A DNA stretch of 64,000 nt, from positions 17,836,478 to 17,900,477 of the forward strand of contig CM043961.1 in assembly GCA_014529385.2 (NCBI GenBank), in the 5' to 3' direction. The notes under the pieces were generated by a model that did not search any database, had not been told where the DNA came from, and saw only the letters and a program-made list of their open reading frames with translations. The translations under genes and the position numbers were made by a program. Numbering within the stretch: position 1 is the first letter of the stretch; each line of letters opens with the position of its first letter. Shown piece after piece: positions 1 through 10,247 of the stretch. The stretch is from Adiantum capillus-veneris (lineage: Eukaryota; Streptophyta; Polypodiopsida; Polypodiales; Pteridaceae).

Positions 1-1330
1 TATTCACTAGGTAGAGCAAGGCTTGGTGATCCGTAAAAAACACAAACTTGTTGGCTAGAAGATAATGCCGAAATTTCTTCACAGCATATATCATTCCTAA
101 TCCTTCTCGCTCTGTTGTGGTGTAATTCTTCTCTGCATTGTTGAGCTGTCGACTGGCGTAACAGATAGGAAAATCCATGTTTCCTTCTTCTGGCTGAGCC
201 AGAATGCATCCTATTGCATATGCCGAAGCATCTATATGCACATGGAATATCTTCTCCCAATCTGGTGATTTCAAGACTGGAGCAGTAATGAGTGCCTCTT
301 TCAATTTCTTGAATGATTCCTCACACTCCTCTGTCCATTCAAAGTTCACTATTAGCCTGTAAAGTGGTTGGCCTATTATAGCGTACATGTAAATGAATCG
401 TCTATAATATCCGCAATGTCCCATAAAGCTCTGTACTTGTTTCGCATTGGTTGGTCTAGGCATATCCACTATAACTTTTATCTTCTCTAAATCCGTGGAT
501 ATTCCGTTTTGTGAGACAATATGTCCCAGAATTCTGCCCTGTCGGACCATAAACACACATTTCTCAGGATTGAGACAAATGCGATATGTCCTACATTTCT
601 CAAATACTTTTCTTAGGTGTTCTAGATGCTCATCTCTCAGAAGAGAATGTACACATAAGTCATCCATGTATATTTCTAGAAACAACCTTAAGTATTCTTT
701 GAAAGCATGCGTCATCAGCCTCTGGAAGGTTGCGGGAGCATTGGTTAGACCAAAAGGCATAACCCGATAAGCATAAATTCCCCACTCCGTTGCAAAAGCT
801 GTTTTATGTTGATCTTCCGGTGCTATGGCTAGCTGGTTATATCCTGAAAAACCATCAAGAAAGGAGTATGTTGTTTTCCCTGATACACGCTCTAGAACAT
901 GATCAGTTATCGGCAGGGGATAATTGTCCCTGATTGTTGCAGCATTCACTTTCTTTAAGTTGACACACACTCGGAGTTTTCCGTTCTTCTTGGGTACCAC
1001 CACAATCGGAGATACCCAATCGGTGTGTTCAATCTCGTATATGAATTCAGCTTCCATTAGCTTATCTATCTCTTCTTTGATTCGCTTAGCAAACGTATCA
1101 TTATATGTGTATGGTCTCTGTCTGCTAGGCTTTGCATCTTGTTTTAGTGGGATTGTGTGTTGGCATATCGATGGGTCAACTCCCTTAAGTCCTTATAAGA
1201 CCATGCAAACACATCCCTGTACTCTCTGAGAAGACTCAAAAGTCTCTCTTCCTCGCCTGGAGACAAATCTGTGGCTATGTACACCGGTCTAGGTGTCTCA
1301 CCTGGAGCTGCTAAATCAATTTTTTTGCAT
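1..1330 (-). pseudogene. Reverse transcriptase-RNase H of element 1 (partial)
   Basis: Translation of the minus strand gives a continuous RT and the start of RNase H from about 1187 to the left edge. Visible motifs are WVSPIVVVPKKNG, VMPFGLTNAPATFQ, the catalytic YMDD (codons at 670-659) and, in the RNase H part, HIDASAYAIGC (about 225-190). The conserved pre-RT segment containing SPGEEERLLSLLREY and AWSYKDL lies at about 1275-1190 in another frame, so one base has been lost near 1186. The product would copy element RNA into DNA inside cytoplasmic virus-like particles. The domain runs on past the window edge, so its true length and the integrase are unknown. Confidence 0.88.
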
Positions 1331-1540
1331 CCTCCGGTCCGTCATAAGATTCGTTCTCCTTTCTCTCTCGAATAGGTTGGGTTAATACCACCTTCCTATC
1401 CTCTATTGTGAATTTCCTGTAGTGAGAGGGAACATCCATGTTTTCCTTGATTTTGGCGTTTTCGTCCTCTCCACTCTCAATTTCTGTCGTCCAAACTTCT
1501 TTCAGAGTTTTCTTGAGCTCTCTGTACTTGTTTCTACGTT

Positions 1541-2400
1541 CTAACTTGGACTCCGTGTGTTCTCTGTTGCGCTTGTTCTTTTCTGATTTTTTGTTTCAGT
1601 TTTCGTTTCATTCCTTTGAACTTGATTTCTTGAGCTTCTTTTGTCTTTTCGTAAGCTCTTTTGATCATTGCCTCTCATTCTTCCAGAAATCTTGTCCTTA
1701 ACACAATCTTCCGCCTTTACTAGCATTAGGAATTGATTTTTTCCTCTTATTCTAGGCATCGGATTGGTTCTAACCCCCTTTGTTTTTCTCTTTGCTCTAT
1801 AGCGTTTCTGGCGTTGTTTAGTTTGGTTCGGAAAATCATAAAATCGGACATCCGTTATAGTTTCTTCGTTTCCGCTTGAATTGTCCGTTGACTCGTTGTC
1901 TGCTTCATTTCCCCACTCTGGATGATCGGGAATGTCGTGAAACACCTCTTCTTCATCTTCCTTTTCCAGTGTATCGTTCTTTTCAGTTTCTTTTTCGAGT
2001 ACAGTTCTCAACATGAAGTACGGAACCACGTCGTACCCGTCCTTGTCGCAAAATTTCGTTGTGGGACCATCCGGAATTGCACAAACATCTAGGGTTGCTA
2101 GAATGTGTGTCCATTCTAATGGTTCAAGCGTGTCCTCTGGAAAGGGTTCTCCTATATAAGTTTCGTCTTCGATAGCCCTTTCTAAAACATATTCTTCTCG
2201 CCTCAGACTTCCACATTTCGAGGCCCACACATCCATAACTCCTTGGGCTTACCTAACCAAGCTGGAAATTCGGATCCCGCCAAAGTAGCTGAATCAAACT
2301 CCTCTACCGGTGTTCGGTTCACATCTTTGTAGCTATGGTCTTTCAGGTTCACACGTGTAGTGTTTCCATATTTCTCAGGTATATGTGATCGTAGCCCCAA
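1541..2400 (-). pseudogene. Protease-to-RT spacer of element 1
   Basis: Two overlapping open stretches (2400-2203 and 2236-1541) in different frames continue the polyprotein after the protease. The first starts after the protease motif with a segment containing NRTPVEEFDSATLAGSEF. The second is acidic, then strongly basic, and has no domain I recognise. The change of frame near 2225 and another near 2365 are best explained by single-base indels in an originally continuous gag-pol. Variable, charged spacers at this position are usual in plant Gypsy polyproteins. No function is assigned. Confidence 0.6.
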
Positions 2401-3140
2401 TCCTGGACCATTTTCAACTGTCTCATGAATGGTCTTCCCAGTATGATATCATAGTTATTCTCCTTGCCAAAATCGACAATAGCAAAAGTATGTTCGTATT
2501 CAATGCCGCAAGAAGTCACTACGACTTTCTCTAATAACCCCATAGGTTTCTCCATGTGTCCATCTGCTAATTGGAGTTTCAACCTAGTCTTCCTTATTGC
2601 TGGTTTCCCCCATTTTTTCCAGATTTCTTTTGTAGCAATGGCTACCCCAGCTCCGCTGTCTAGTATTGCCATCGTGTTCACTCCTTGGAATTCAACTGGT
2701 AAGGTTGTATTCCCCTCTTCACCTTCGCAATACTCTCCGACCTTGTTTAAGGGTACAGGCTTAGCGTTCTTTTGTGGTTTGCTCAGCTCTTGTATACCCT
2801 CTTGCAGTCTCGATGTTGGGTCTTTTATCCCAAATTTCTCCAAGCATTTTCCTACAGTGGTCCACATATGTGGTCTTAGCCTCAAAAGCTCAGCTAGAGT
2901 GATAGTGCATGTCACTGGTGTTGACAAGATCTCTATCAATCCTTGCGAGTCCATGACTTTTTCTGATGAGATTCTTCGTGAGGGAAGTGCTCTAATCTCG
3001 GATTTTGCTTCATACTCTCCTAAGTATGAAGGTAAGGTATTCAGTGAATGAGGTTTGCTCTCCATTGTTCTAACAGAGCCCCCATCTCCCCAGTAAGATT
3101 GCAGATCCAAGTCCACTTGAGATCCTGCCTCAAATTCCAC
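2349..3140 (-). pseudogene. Retropepsin-like aspartic protease of element 1
   Basis: The 263-codon frame contains the retroviral-type aspartic protease. The active-site motif LDSGAGV is at about residue 150, and the flap-distal ILGRPFMRQ with the following QDW is near the C terminus, as in Gypsy proteases. Upstream is a segment TCTITLAELLRLRPHMW that element 2 shares almost word for word, so the region before the protease is also conserved. The enzyme would cleave the gag-pol precursor. The frame enters by a shift near 3135 relative to the preceding segment and leaves by another near 2365. It is therefore a decayed piece of one polyprotein and not a separate gene. Confidence 0.85.
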
Positions 3141-3534
3141 TATGGGAGGATTCCTGATTTCCTTGATGTCCCCAATTTGTCTGATTAGCTTGGCAACTTA
3201 GCTCGTTTGCAAAGTTTGCCTCTCTCACTTGTTTCCAAAATTCATTGTAATCCTCATCTCTTCCGTAAGACCTCTGTATGACTGGATGAAAACTCTCTAT
3301 CTCCTGATCGGTTGTGTTCAATACTATGCGGTCATCCTTGTGTGTATCTTCAGAATTTTGTGCACTGTGAGTCTTTTTAGCTACCCGTGAAATGATAGTC
3401 TCTTGCTCAATTGGGTTTTCCGTTCCACAATTCATTGTTTCTCTTGGTGGTTCTAATAAGGCTTGTGCAGTCTCGATCATTCTCTGGCATATTTCAAGTC
3501 TCTGCTTTTCCAATTCCGCGTTTGGATATGTCAT
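3130..3534 (-). pseudogene. Post-gag linker of element 1
   Basis: This stretch is in the same frame as gag and is separated from it only by a TAG codon at 3541-3543. It begins with RLEICQRMIETAQALLEPP, which aligns with RLKMCKELVKTAQAMMEPE in element 2 (about 9618-9560). It therefore belongs to a conserved gag-to-protease linker. There is no enzymatic motif. In element 2 the codon corresponding to the TAG encodes glutamine, which suggests a nonsense mutation here. A read-through gag/pol junction is the alternative. Confidence 0.65.
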
Positions 3535-3540
3535 CCACCT

Positions 3541-6519
3541 CTATTCTTGTGTTTGTTTGTTCTTTAACCTAGCTTCGTAAGCTCTCATCAGTGCGTCCAA
3601 TGGTTTGTGTACTTTGTCGACTAGCACTGATCCCCCTGAGTTTAAGCTCGTTGTTTCTTTGATACTCTTTTGTTTCGTTCTTTCCGGGCTCATCTCTCGT
3701 TTCCCGTTTTGACTCTCAAGTTTTTCTAATCTATCTTTAGTTCGCTTTAGTTCCTCAGCTAGAATAGCATCTTCACGTTCTTTTCTCAACTTCATGCGTG
3801 CTTTTCTAGCTTTCCATGTGTTTCTCTGACTCCGCGGTCCTTGACTAACCACTTCAGTCGCTAACTTTCCATTCTCAAGTTCTCTAGTGGTTTTCTTAGC
3901 TTGAGCTCTAGTAACAACTTGCGTTGGTATCAGAGTTTCATTTTCAGACCCACTGCTAGTAGGAATAGTTTCTAGCATATTCAATGTCGTCTTTTGCACT
4001 TTGTTTGGATTCTTTGAACAATCCTCAATGAAGTGAGTAACCCCACACTCAGTGCAATAAGCGTTAATTCTAATGATTTCCGTATGTGGACAAACATTCA
4101 TCAGATGGTCACCTCCACACTTGTAACAGGGTCCTAGTGCTGGTCTTGGTCCCACTTGATTCGTCCTTTGTGGATAGGATGGTCTTTGTCCTGTTAACCC
4201 TCCATGAGCTATGAACATCAATGTTCTTGCGTCCAAATTGTATCTCTCTTCATCAGAAGCACTTGTAACTGTTGGTATTCCAACATTCCCAATCATGCCC
4301 CATGGTTCTGGTTGTTTGGGTTCTTCTGGTGGGTAATACACAGTTGGAGACATGCGTGCACCAGATTCTTCATAATAGGCTTGAACAGGCACTAAGGCTT
4401 GTTCTTCCTGATTCTCTAAGGTTGGTGCATATCTAATGCCCACTGGTCTTGCTCCTGGTAAAGGTGGTTGTTGTCCCAATACCGGTTGCGGTCTTTCTAT
4501 CCCCATAGGTCCTGGTACATTTCCCGTAGGGTATCGAGGTACTGGATGTACCTGAGGTGGTGCTAATTGAGCAAGAGGTGCATACTGACGCTCCCTTACA
4601 TACCCTTTGTTGTAATAGCACTCCTCTGTTGGATGTTTTGTCCATTTTTGTTCAATAGCACACCATTTCAGTGGTTTTGGCAATGGTTTTTGGTATGGTG
4701 CCATCCTTTTTAGAGCCTCTTCTATCATTTGCTCTACATTTGGCATGGTTGTTGTTTGAACATTCTTTTTAGTGGTAGTCTCGCTCGCTACGGAGGAAGA
4801 GCTACTGGATGCAAAATCTGTATCCACTGACACCTCTCCATAAACTGTACAGTTATCCACTAAGTACAATGCTTCTCTCGTTACTTGCTCGAAACTTGTA
4901 CAAGCTTTCAAGTGCAAGTCCTTCTTGAGAGTGTCGTTTCTCAATCCTTCAATAAAGAGAACAGATAGTCTGTCATCTTGTGGTCGTTCACGTACTGGAC
5001 ATCTCTCAAGGTATTGTTTGAAGCGAAGTGAAGCTTCCTTCACTTTTTCGTGTTCTCTCTGTTTAAAAGCATATATTTGTGAGACCGTATTGTGCTTAAT
5101 CCCTCGTTTTGAGAATTCCTCAGCAAACTCTCTTAGCAAATGGTCAATGTCATGGAATCCCCCTCTGTTCAGTGGTTGAAACCATGTCAATGCCGTACCT
5201 TCTAGAGTAAGTCCAAATCCCTCGTATTGTGTATGGAAATCTGTTATCTGCTCAGCTCTTAAGACTTGCTTAAAGAGTGACACATGTGCATACGGATCTC
5301 CTGAACCACCATACTTCTTTGGCATACACTTGGCTACTTGAGATGGTCTCATACGTCTATGGTATGCTACCAATCTCATTGCTCCTGTGGCCCGGCTAAA
5401 GCTTTCTCTAGCATCATGGACTTCATGGGTTACCCTTGTCGGTTCCCCTGCCCTGAATCTACTACTAGGAGGTAAATGTGATGGTTCTGCTTCGAACCTT
5501 GGACCTGGAGTGGTATACGTGGGGATTGGAACTGCACTACCTTGATTCGTATCCATTGACTCTCTAGAATGTAATGATCTCATTGGTCCGGGCTTCGAGT
5601 ACTGAGGTTGACTGAAAGAGTCAGCAGCCTGAGTTCTTTGTCCTCCTGTTGTCATTGGGTTTTGCACTCCATTTGTTGGTGCTGGTCTTTGTGAGCTAGA
5701 AGTAACATAATACTGATGTAGTGGTCCCCCAAAGTATGTATATCCTTCTAATTCTTTCTTGCCCATTGTTGAGTATTGCCTCCCATACTTGTCGTAAGCG
5801 GCAATTTTCACTTCCGATCCCTCTGTGTAGGTAAATACATAAAGTTTTTCTTGGTCTGTCAACTCTCTGGTGTAGGGTTCTTCACATCTATAATAGAGAT
5901 CTTGCTCCCCATTATTATATTTGTATAGCCCCACATAGATGTTATCAATGTTGATCCTTGTAGTTTCATTCTCTCTTCTTAACCTCGCATCAGGGAAGTT
6001 CATTATTGGTGCTTTCTCCTCGAGTTCTTCATCTAATTTGGCTTTGGTTCCCATCAATCCCCACTTGTCCACAATGTTAGGGTTTAGGACTACCAAGTAC
6101 ATGGTACCCTCGTCATCTAGATATCTATCTCCGCTATAGCTCACAGGCACTAAGTCCTTGAACTCACTAGGTCTATCTTCTATCTTTACACAATAGCGGT
6201 CCATTCCATCTTTGTAGATCTTGGCACCTTGCTCATTGTCGTACTGATATTTTGTGAACAATAGCTTCATTGTGGCAGAAGGGTTTGATGATCCTGCTGC
6301 CATATTTTCTCTATTGTTCAAGTTCAAGTGTTCCAAGTGTTCGGTGAAAATCTCGTAAGATCTCTCCGAAGAAGTATCAGAAACACTTCCTTCAAAGATC
6401 GGCTCTAATGGTTGCACCCAACTTTGGTTTACACTTCCCTCGGTTAATATGACACTTGCTTGTTCCCCTTGTTTTGGTTGGTTATTCTGGAGATTCCTGC
6501 CCGATCTCAAATTCATCAA
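3541..6519 (-). CDS. Gag polyprotein of element 1
   Basis: A single 992-codon frame on the minus strand. The N-terminal 350 or so residues form a region also found in element 2 (YDGLYRLPIGD there, YVGLYKYNNGE here) that I do not recognise from ordinary plant gags. The retrotransposon capsid-like gag domain follows at about residues 380-560, with LTWFQPLNRGG, EFSKRGIKHNTVSQIYAFK and RFKQYLERCP. Two CX2CX3HX4C zinc knuckles (CYKCGGDHLMNVC, then CTECGVTHFIEDC) lie near residues 795-835, and a basic, coiled C terminus ends the frame. Gag would package element RNA in virus-like particles. The ATG at 6519 opens with MNLRSGRN after the leader. The reading frame itself is unbroken. Confidence 0.88.
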   Translation of the reverse strand: MMNLRSGRNLQNNQPKQGEQASVILTEGSVNQSWVQPLEPIFEGSVSDTSSERSYEIFTEHLEHLNLNNRENMAAGSSNPSATMKLLFTKYQYDNEQGAKIYKDGMDRYCVKIEDRPSEFKDLVPVSYSGDRYLDDEGTMYLVVLNPNIVDKWGLMGTKAKLDEELEEKAPIMNFPDARLRRENETTRINIDNIYVGLYKYNNGEQDLYYRCEEPYTRELTDQEKLYVFTYTEGSEVKIAAYDKYGRQYSTMGKKELEGYTYFGGPLHQYYVTSSSQRPAPTNGVQNPMTTGGQRTQAADSFSQPQYSKPGPMRSLHSRESMDTNQGSAVPIPTYTTPGPRFEAEPSHLPPSSRFRAGEPTRVTHEVHDARESFSRATGAMRLVAYHRRMRPSQVAKCMPKKYGGSGDPYAHVSLFKQVLRAEQITDFHTQYEGFGLTLEGTALTWFQPLNRGGFHDIDHLLREFAEEFSKRGIKHNTVSQIYAFKQREHEKVKEASLRFKQYLERCPVRERPQDDRLSVLFIEGLRNDTLKKDLHLKACTSFEQVTREALYLVDNCTVYGEVSVDTDFASSSSSSVASETTTKKNVQTTTMPNVEQMIEEALKRMAPYQKPLPKPLKWCAIEQKWTKHPTEECYYNKGYVRERQYAPLAQLAPPQVHPVPRYPTGNVPGPMGIERPQPVLGQQPPLPGARPVGIRYAPTLENQEEQALVPVQAYYEESGARMSPTVYYPPEEPKQPEPWGMIGNVGIPTVTSASDEERYNLDARTLMFIAHGGLTGQRPSYPQRTNQVGPRPALGPCYKCGGDHLMNVCPHTEIIRINAYCTECGVTHFIEDCSKNPNKVQKTTLNMLETIPTSSGSENETLIPTQVVTRAQAKKTTRELENGKLATEVVSQGPRSQRNTWKARKARMKLRKEREDAILAEELKRTKDRLEKLESQNGKREMSPERTKQKSIKETTSLNSGGSVLVDKVHKPLDALMRAYEARLKNKQTQE

Positions 6520-7919
6520 TTCCCCTAAAGGACTTTAACTTTTCCGTCTCGGTAATTTGTTTTCCCAAGTTTTTGTGGTCAGAATTGATCCAAACTGATT
6601 GATACTTGGTCAATTGTTTAATCTTGTCAGTTGGACAACTTCTGTTTCATCAAGTGAGAATTTTGTTGCAGTTATGCTGAAAAAGACATTATACGCGTAT
6701 GATGTCTTTTTTCACAGATTTGGACTATTTTGGTTATGCTCACTCTCAGTAGCCCCCTTATGCTCTGTCCACTCACAAAATTTAGTTTGAACTCTGTTTG
6801 AGCAAGTTATGGCTAATTTAGGCTTTTCTTGGCAATTTTCCGCTTTTGACTTGTTTTGGGTCAATTGTGATCCAAATGGGATGAAACTTGAAATATAACC
6901 TCTAGACAGCTATTACAATGGATCTGTGTTGGCAAAGTATCAAAATATGTCCAAAATTAGGTCAAAGACATCATACGCGTATGATGTCTTTTTCATCAAT
7001 TTGGGTCAAGACTTGATATTTATGCTTTCTACAGTGTTTGTAACAATCTTGTCAGGTCAGATATCAAAAATAAGCAGTGGATGTGCTAAAAGACATTATA
7101 CGCGTATGATGTCTTTTGTCCCAGATTTTGACTATTCTTGGTTTTAAGCCTTCTCCAATGTTTATAATTGAGTTTCAAGTGTTTTTGTCAGGTTTGAATG
7201 TAAACACAAGATCTGAATCCAAAATTTCCTATTCTTTGCGTTTCTTGGACTCCGGCTTGTCTTTTTGGGTTTCTTTGAGTGTTAATGCTCTTGTTTTAAG
7301 TTGAAATTAGGGTATAACCCCCCTTTTGAACACTCTGGTAAAGTCAAAATTTCTGTTTTGGTCTCTATTTGGTCATTTAGACATCATACGCGTATGATGT
7401 CTAAAGTTGCAGATTTCCAGTTTTTTGGCACAAAATCCTTCCTAAAGCTTTCTCAAGTGCTCAGTAGCTCCCAGATACACAGAAAATTTCTCTGACTTTT
7501 GTTTATTGCAAGTTTCACTACTAACTCGATGGTTTAGTGATCTATCATGCAATCAACCATATCAAGCAAATATTCCAATGATTACTAGCTCCAGATCAGG
7601 ATCAAATGAAGTCCTACCTAAGCTATTCCTAATCATAAAATGGGTTTGGTAATTGTGATTTTAAAGAGATCCACTGTCACTCTCGGACTAGCAAATTCTT
7701 CTTCTATCAAAAACTACTCAACACCAACAAAACAACAAACAAATCTAAGCTAAACTAAAAATACTGTCAACGCGGAAGACCCAGGAATACCCCACTTCCT
7801 AGTATCTCTCGAGATCTTCGGAGTCCACCACTCCTAGATCTTTTCTAACTAAAGTATACAAAGTAGTTTATACGACTCACCTCGTAGGATTAGTCTAAGT
7901 CACCTACTTAGGGCTCTCG
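6520..7919 (-). repeat. Leader of element 1 with four CpG-centred palindromes
   Basis: Between PBS and gag there is no convincing coding sequence. The leader contains four copies of a long palindrome: 6681-6710 (30 bp, one mismatched pair), 6964-6991 (28 bp, perfect), 7088-7117 (30 bp, one mismatched pair) and 7378-7403 (26 bp, perfect). The common core is ACATCATACGCGTATGATGT. Each sits in similar flanking text, so the leader is an imperfect tandem array with steps of about 280, 125 and 290 bp. In the RNA each copy could fold as a hairpin or pair between two genomes. Elements 1 and 2 share the arrangement but not the sequence. Confidence 0.85.
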
Positions 7920-7937
7920 TCCCCGACAGCGGCGCCA
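7920..7937 (-). promoter_or_regulatory. Primer-binding site of element 1 (tRNA-Asp-like)
   Basis: Two bases inside the LTR, the minus strand reads TGGCGCCGCTGTCGGGGA. It matches 16 of 18 positions of the tRNA-Asp type primer site known from plant Athila/Tat Gypsy elements. Its place next to the LTR TTAACA end fixes the polarity of the element as minus. Confidence 0.8.
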
Positions 7938-7939
7938 AA

Positions 7940-8563
7940 TGTTAAGGCGGTTACGCCGCTAGCGGAAGCTAAAAAGTGAGAACTCAACCAACAACAGAAT
8001 TTGTCAGACGAGGACGGAGCTTGACCCGCAGGCGCATGGAAACAACTAGGTGGGTGTCAAATCACCTACTCGACCTTCTAATGACAATCACTACTAAGGA
8101 AATCAAATCTAAGTTCTAAAATACGCAAGTGACTGAAATCCGTACTACGAACGAATGCTATACGAAACAGGATCAAGAATCATTGAATCGATCTCAAACT
8201 CAAGGGGAAGTCTATACACTAGGTAAGAACAACACCCTAAAGACTTGAACTGCAAAATCAACCTATAACCACTCCGTGCGGTAAATGCGTATGAAGACAG
8301 GCCGAAAAATACAGGTGATCGAAACTTGACCCCGATGGTACTAATGTGTAGCTCTACTCGTTGTGGTTCTATAGATATGTTGCACGCTCAATTCCGACAC
8401 ACGAGTTGGAAGAAAACTCACACCGAAGCTCGTAGGAACTTACCACACATAGAAGCCGATAGCGCGCACTCTTGGTATCTGTGCGTAGCTCTCGCCGTTG
8501 CTAACACAATGGCGGTGTCGCTTCTCCAATGGCGGCTCCGTAGCTCGCATAGCAAGTAGATAA

Positions 8564-8620
<57 letters not shown>

Positions 8621-8915
8621 ACTCTCAGACACAGTCACGGCGCTCAAAAAACTCCCTTTGATTAATAATCTCTCTCTTTAGGTTACAAAAACTTTGGCTT
8701 ATATACCTCAGCCTTGGAGGTGAGAACATCTCTAACTAATTACATCAGCAAGTGAAATTACTTCGAGATTACAAGCTGGAAACTCAATTGAGTCCCGTTA
8801 CTTAATGAATGGCTCAAATCAAAATTAATGTCGGAAAGACATTTATTACAATCAATGGTTACAAAATGATGAGTGTGAGCAAAAAATGTGGGTGTGATCC
8901 TCTGCTGGCTCAACA
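7940..8915 (-). repeat. 5' LTR of element 1
   Basis: A 976-bp LTR. On the minus strand it begins TGTTGAGCC and ends CCTTAACA, the usual TG...CA form with short inverted ends. A minus-strand TATA box (TATATAAG, 8705-8698) would start transcription roughly 30 bp further left. A (TC)n tract of 54 bp fills 8565-8618. The right boundary is set where homology to the element 2 protein starts again. The 3' LTR lies outside the window, so divergence and age cannot be measured. Confidence 0.82.
8565..8618. repeat. (TC)n microsatellite in the element 1 LTR
   Basis: Uninterrupted dinucleotide repeat of 54 bp inside the 5' LTR, about 80 bp downstream (minus strand) of the TATA box. It would therefore be transcribed as a (GA)n tract. 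Confidence 0.95.
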
Positions 8916-9612
8916 GTATCTTTAATCCCATCTTCCCCAAGTTGCCTACTTCATCCCATATATGTGGTCTAATCTTAAGCAGTTCAGATAGAGTAATGGT
9001 GCACTGTATTGGAGCTGACATCAACTCTTGCATACTCTTTGTATCCATCATCTTGGATATGGATTTCCTCTAAGATGGCACAACTCTAGTTTCTGAGTCT
9101 GCCTCATGTTCTCCTATGTATGAGGGTAAGGTCTTCAAGGACTCTGGTTTGATTTCAATTGAAACTTCCATCCCTGCATCTCCATTTAGAGATTGAATGT
9201 CTCCCTGATAGACTTCGTGCCCTGTATTGACCTCAGTTATGGGTGTAGATTGGAAAGTCGCGCTTCCATCTTTTGCACTTCTAATTGCTTCCCACAATTC
9301 ATTTGGCCATGGCTCATCTATCTCTGGGATAGGTACCATAAATTGTGATCTTGACCTTGCATCATTAGTGGTGTTGGCCACTACTTGATCATCTAGTTGC
9401 ATTTCTAGGTTGTTGGTTTCTTGTGTTGCAGTCTTTGCTTGCACATCCTTTTGTGATTCTAGCTCAATGTTTCTTTGAGTTAATGTTTCAACAACCTTTG
9501 CCTTAGGCATTTCAAATCCAACACTTTTTGGTTTTGTTTCTGGAGATGGAATTGGTGCTTCAGGCTCCATCATTGCCTGTGCAGTTTTTACCAATTCCTT
9601 ACACATTTTCAA
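8916..9612 (-). pseudogene. Post-gag linker of element 2
   Basis: The fragment includes RLKMCKELVKTAQAMMEPE and, in a second frame entered near 9065, CTITLSELLKIRPHIWDEVG. Both align with the element 1 region just before its protease. The homology stops at 8916, exactly at the LTR edge of element 1, so the protease domain was cut off by that insertion. No catalytic motif remains on this side. Confidence 0.75.
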
Positions 9613-9623
9613 CCTCTCAGTCT

Positions 9624-10247
9624 CTACCTCATCACATGAGGATATTTCATCCCTCGTTGCTCTATGGTTTGGTTGGGTTTCAATCTAGCCTCATATGCTT
9701 CTAGTGCAGCATCTAATGGCTCTAGGACTTTGTCTACCAACACAGATCCTCTGGAAGACGCCTTCCTTGGTTTCTTATCGCTCACCACCGTTTTGTTTTC
9801 CCGTTCTTGTTTTAACTGCTCCTTTGTCTCTTGTAATTCTGTTTGTAGTACAGTTTGATTTGTAATTGTTTTTGCTTTAATTCTGTCTCTTTCGGCTTTC
9901 CAGGATTTTCTCTCAGTCCTCAGTGACACACTAGTTGTTTTCCCTTGTTTGGATTGTTGATCTTTCTCCTCATTAGCTTGGTCCTCAGCATTTTCTTTTG
10001 CTTGGGCTCTAGTCACTACCTTCACAGGAATTTTGGTTTCTGCCTCTGATCCACTTGGAGAAGGTACCACTCCCACAACATTCATTGTTGTTTTTCGCTG
10101 TTTGTTTGGGTGTTTTGGACAATTTGGAACAATGTGTGTAATGGCACACTCCAAACAATATCCAATTATCTCTACACGAGAACAATTCTTGGCCCAATGA
10201 TTACCTCCACACTTGTAGCACGGTCCATCTTGTTGAGTCACTGGTGG
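9624..10247 (-). pseudogene. Gag C-terminal part of element 2 (zinc knuckles)
   Basis: It contains two CX2CX3HX4C-type zinc knuckles, CYKCGGNHWAKNC followed by CLECAITHIVPNC. A basic segment comes next, then SSRGSVLVDKVLEPLDAALEAYEARLK, which aligns with the end of the element 1 gag. The upstream part of this gag lies at 20140-21660, on the far side of element 3. The frame shifts near 9635 relative to the linker that follows. Confidence 0.85.

Larger units (their letters stand above)
1..8915 (-). mobile_element. Gypsy LTR retrotransposon, element 1 (left end off-window)
   Basis: Reading leftward on the minus strand the order is LTR (8915-7940), primer-binding site (7937-7920), a 1.4-kb leader with four palindromes, gag (6519-3541), a post-gag segment, aspartic protease (about 3140-2349), a spacer, then RT-RNase H running off the left edge. 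Protease before RT, and the RT type, place it in Ty3/Gypsy. Integrase and the 3' LTR would lie outside the window. The right LTR end abuts interrupted coding sequence of element 2, so this copy is inserted in element 2. Its target duplication would be GTATC (8916-8920), which cannot be checked here. Several frameshifts and one stop break gag-pol, so it is not autonomous. Confidence 0.9.

Noticed and set aside
2464-3051. 195-codon plus-strand frame
   Set aside because: Antisense shadow of the element 1 protease frame, which has clear motifs.
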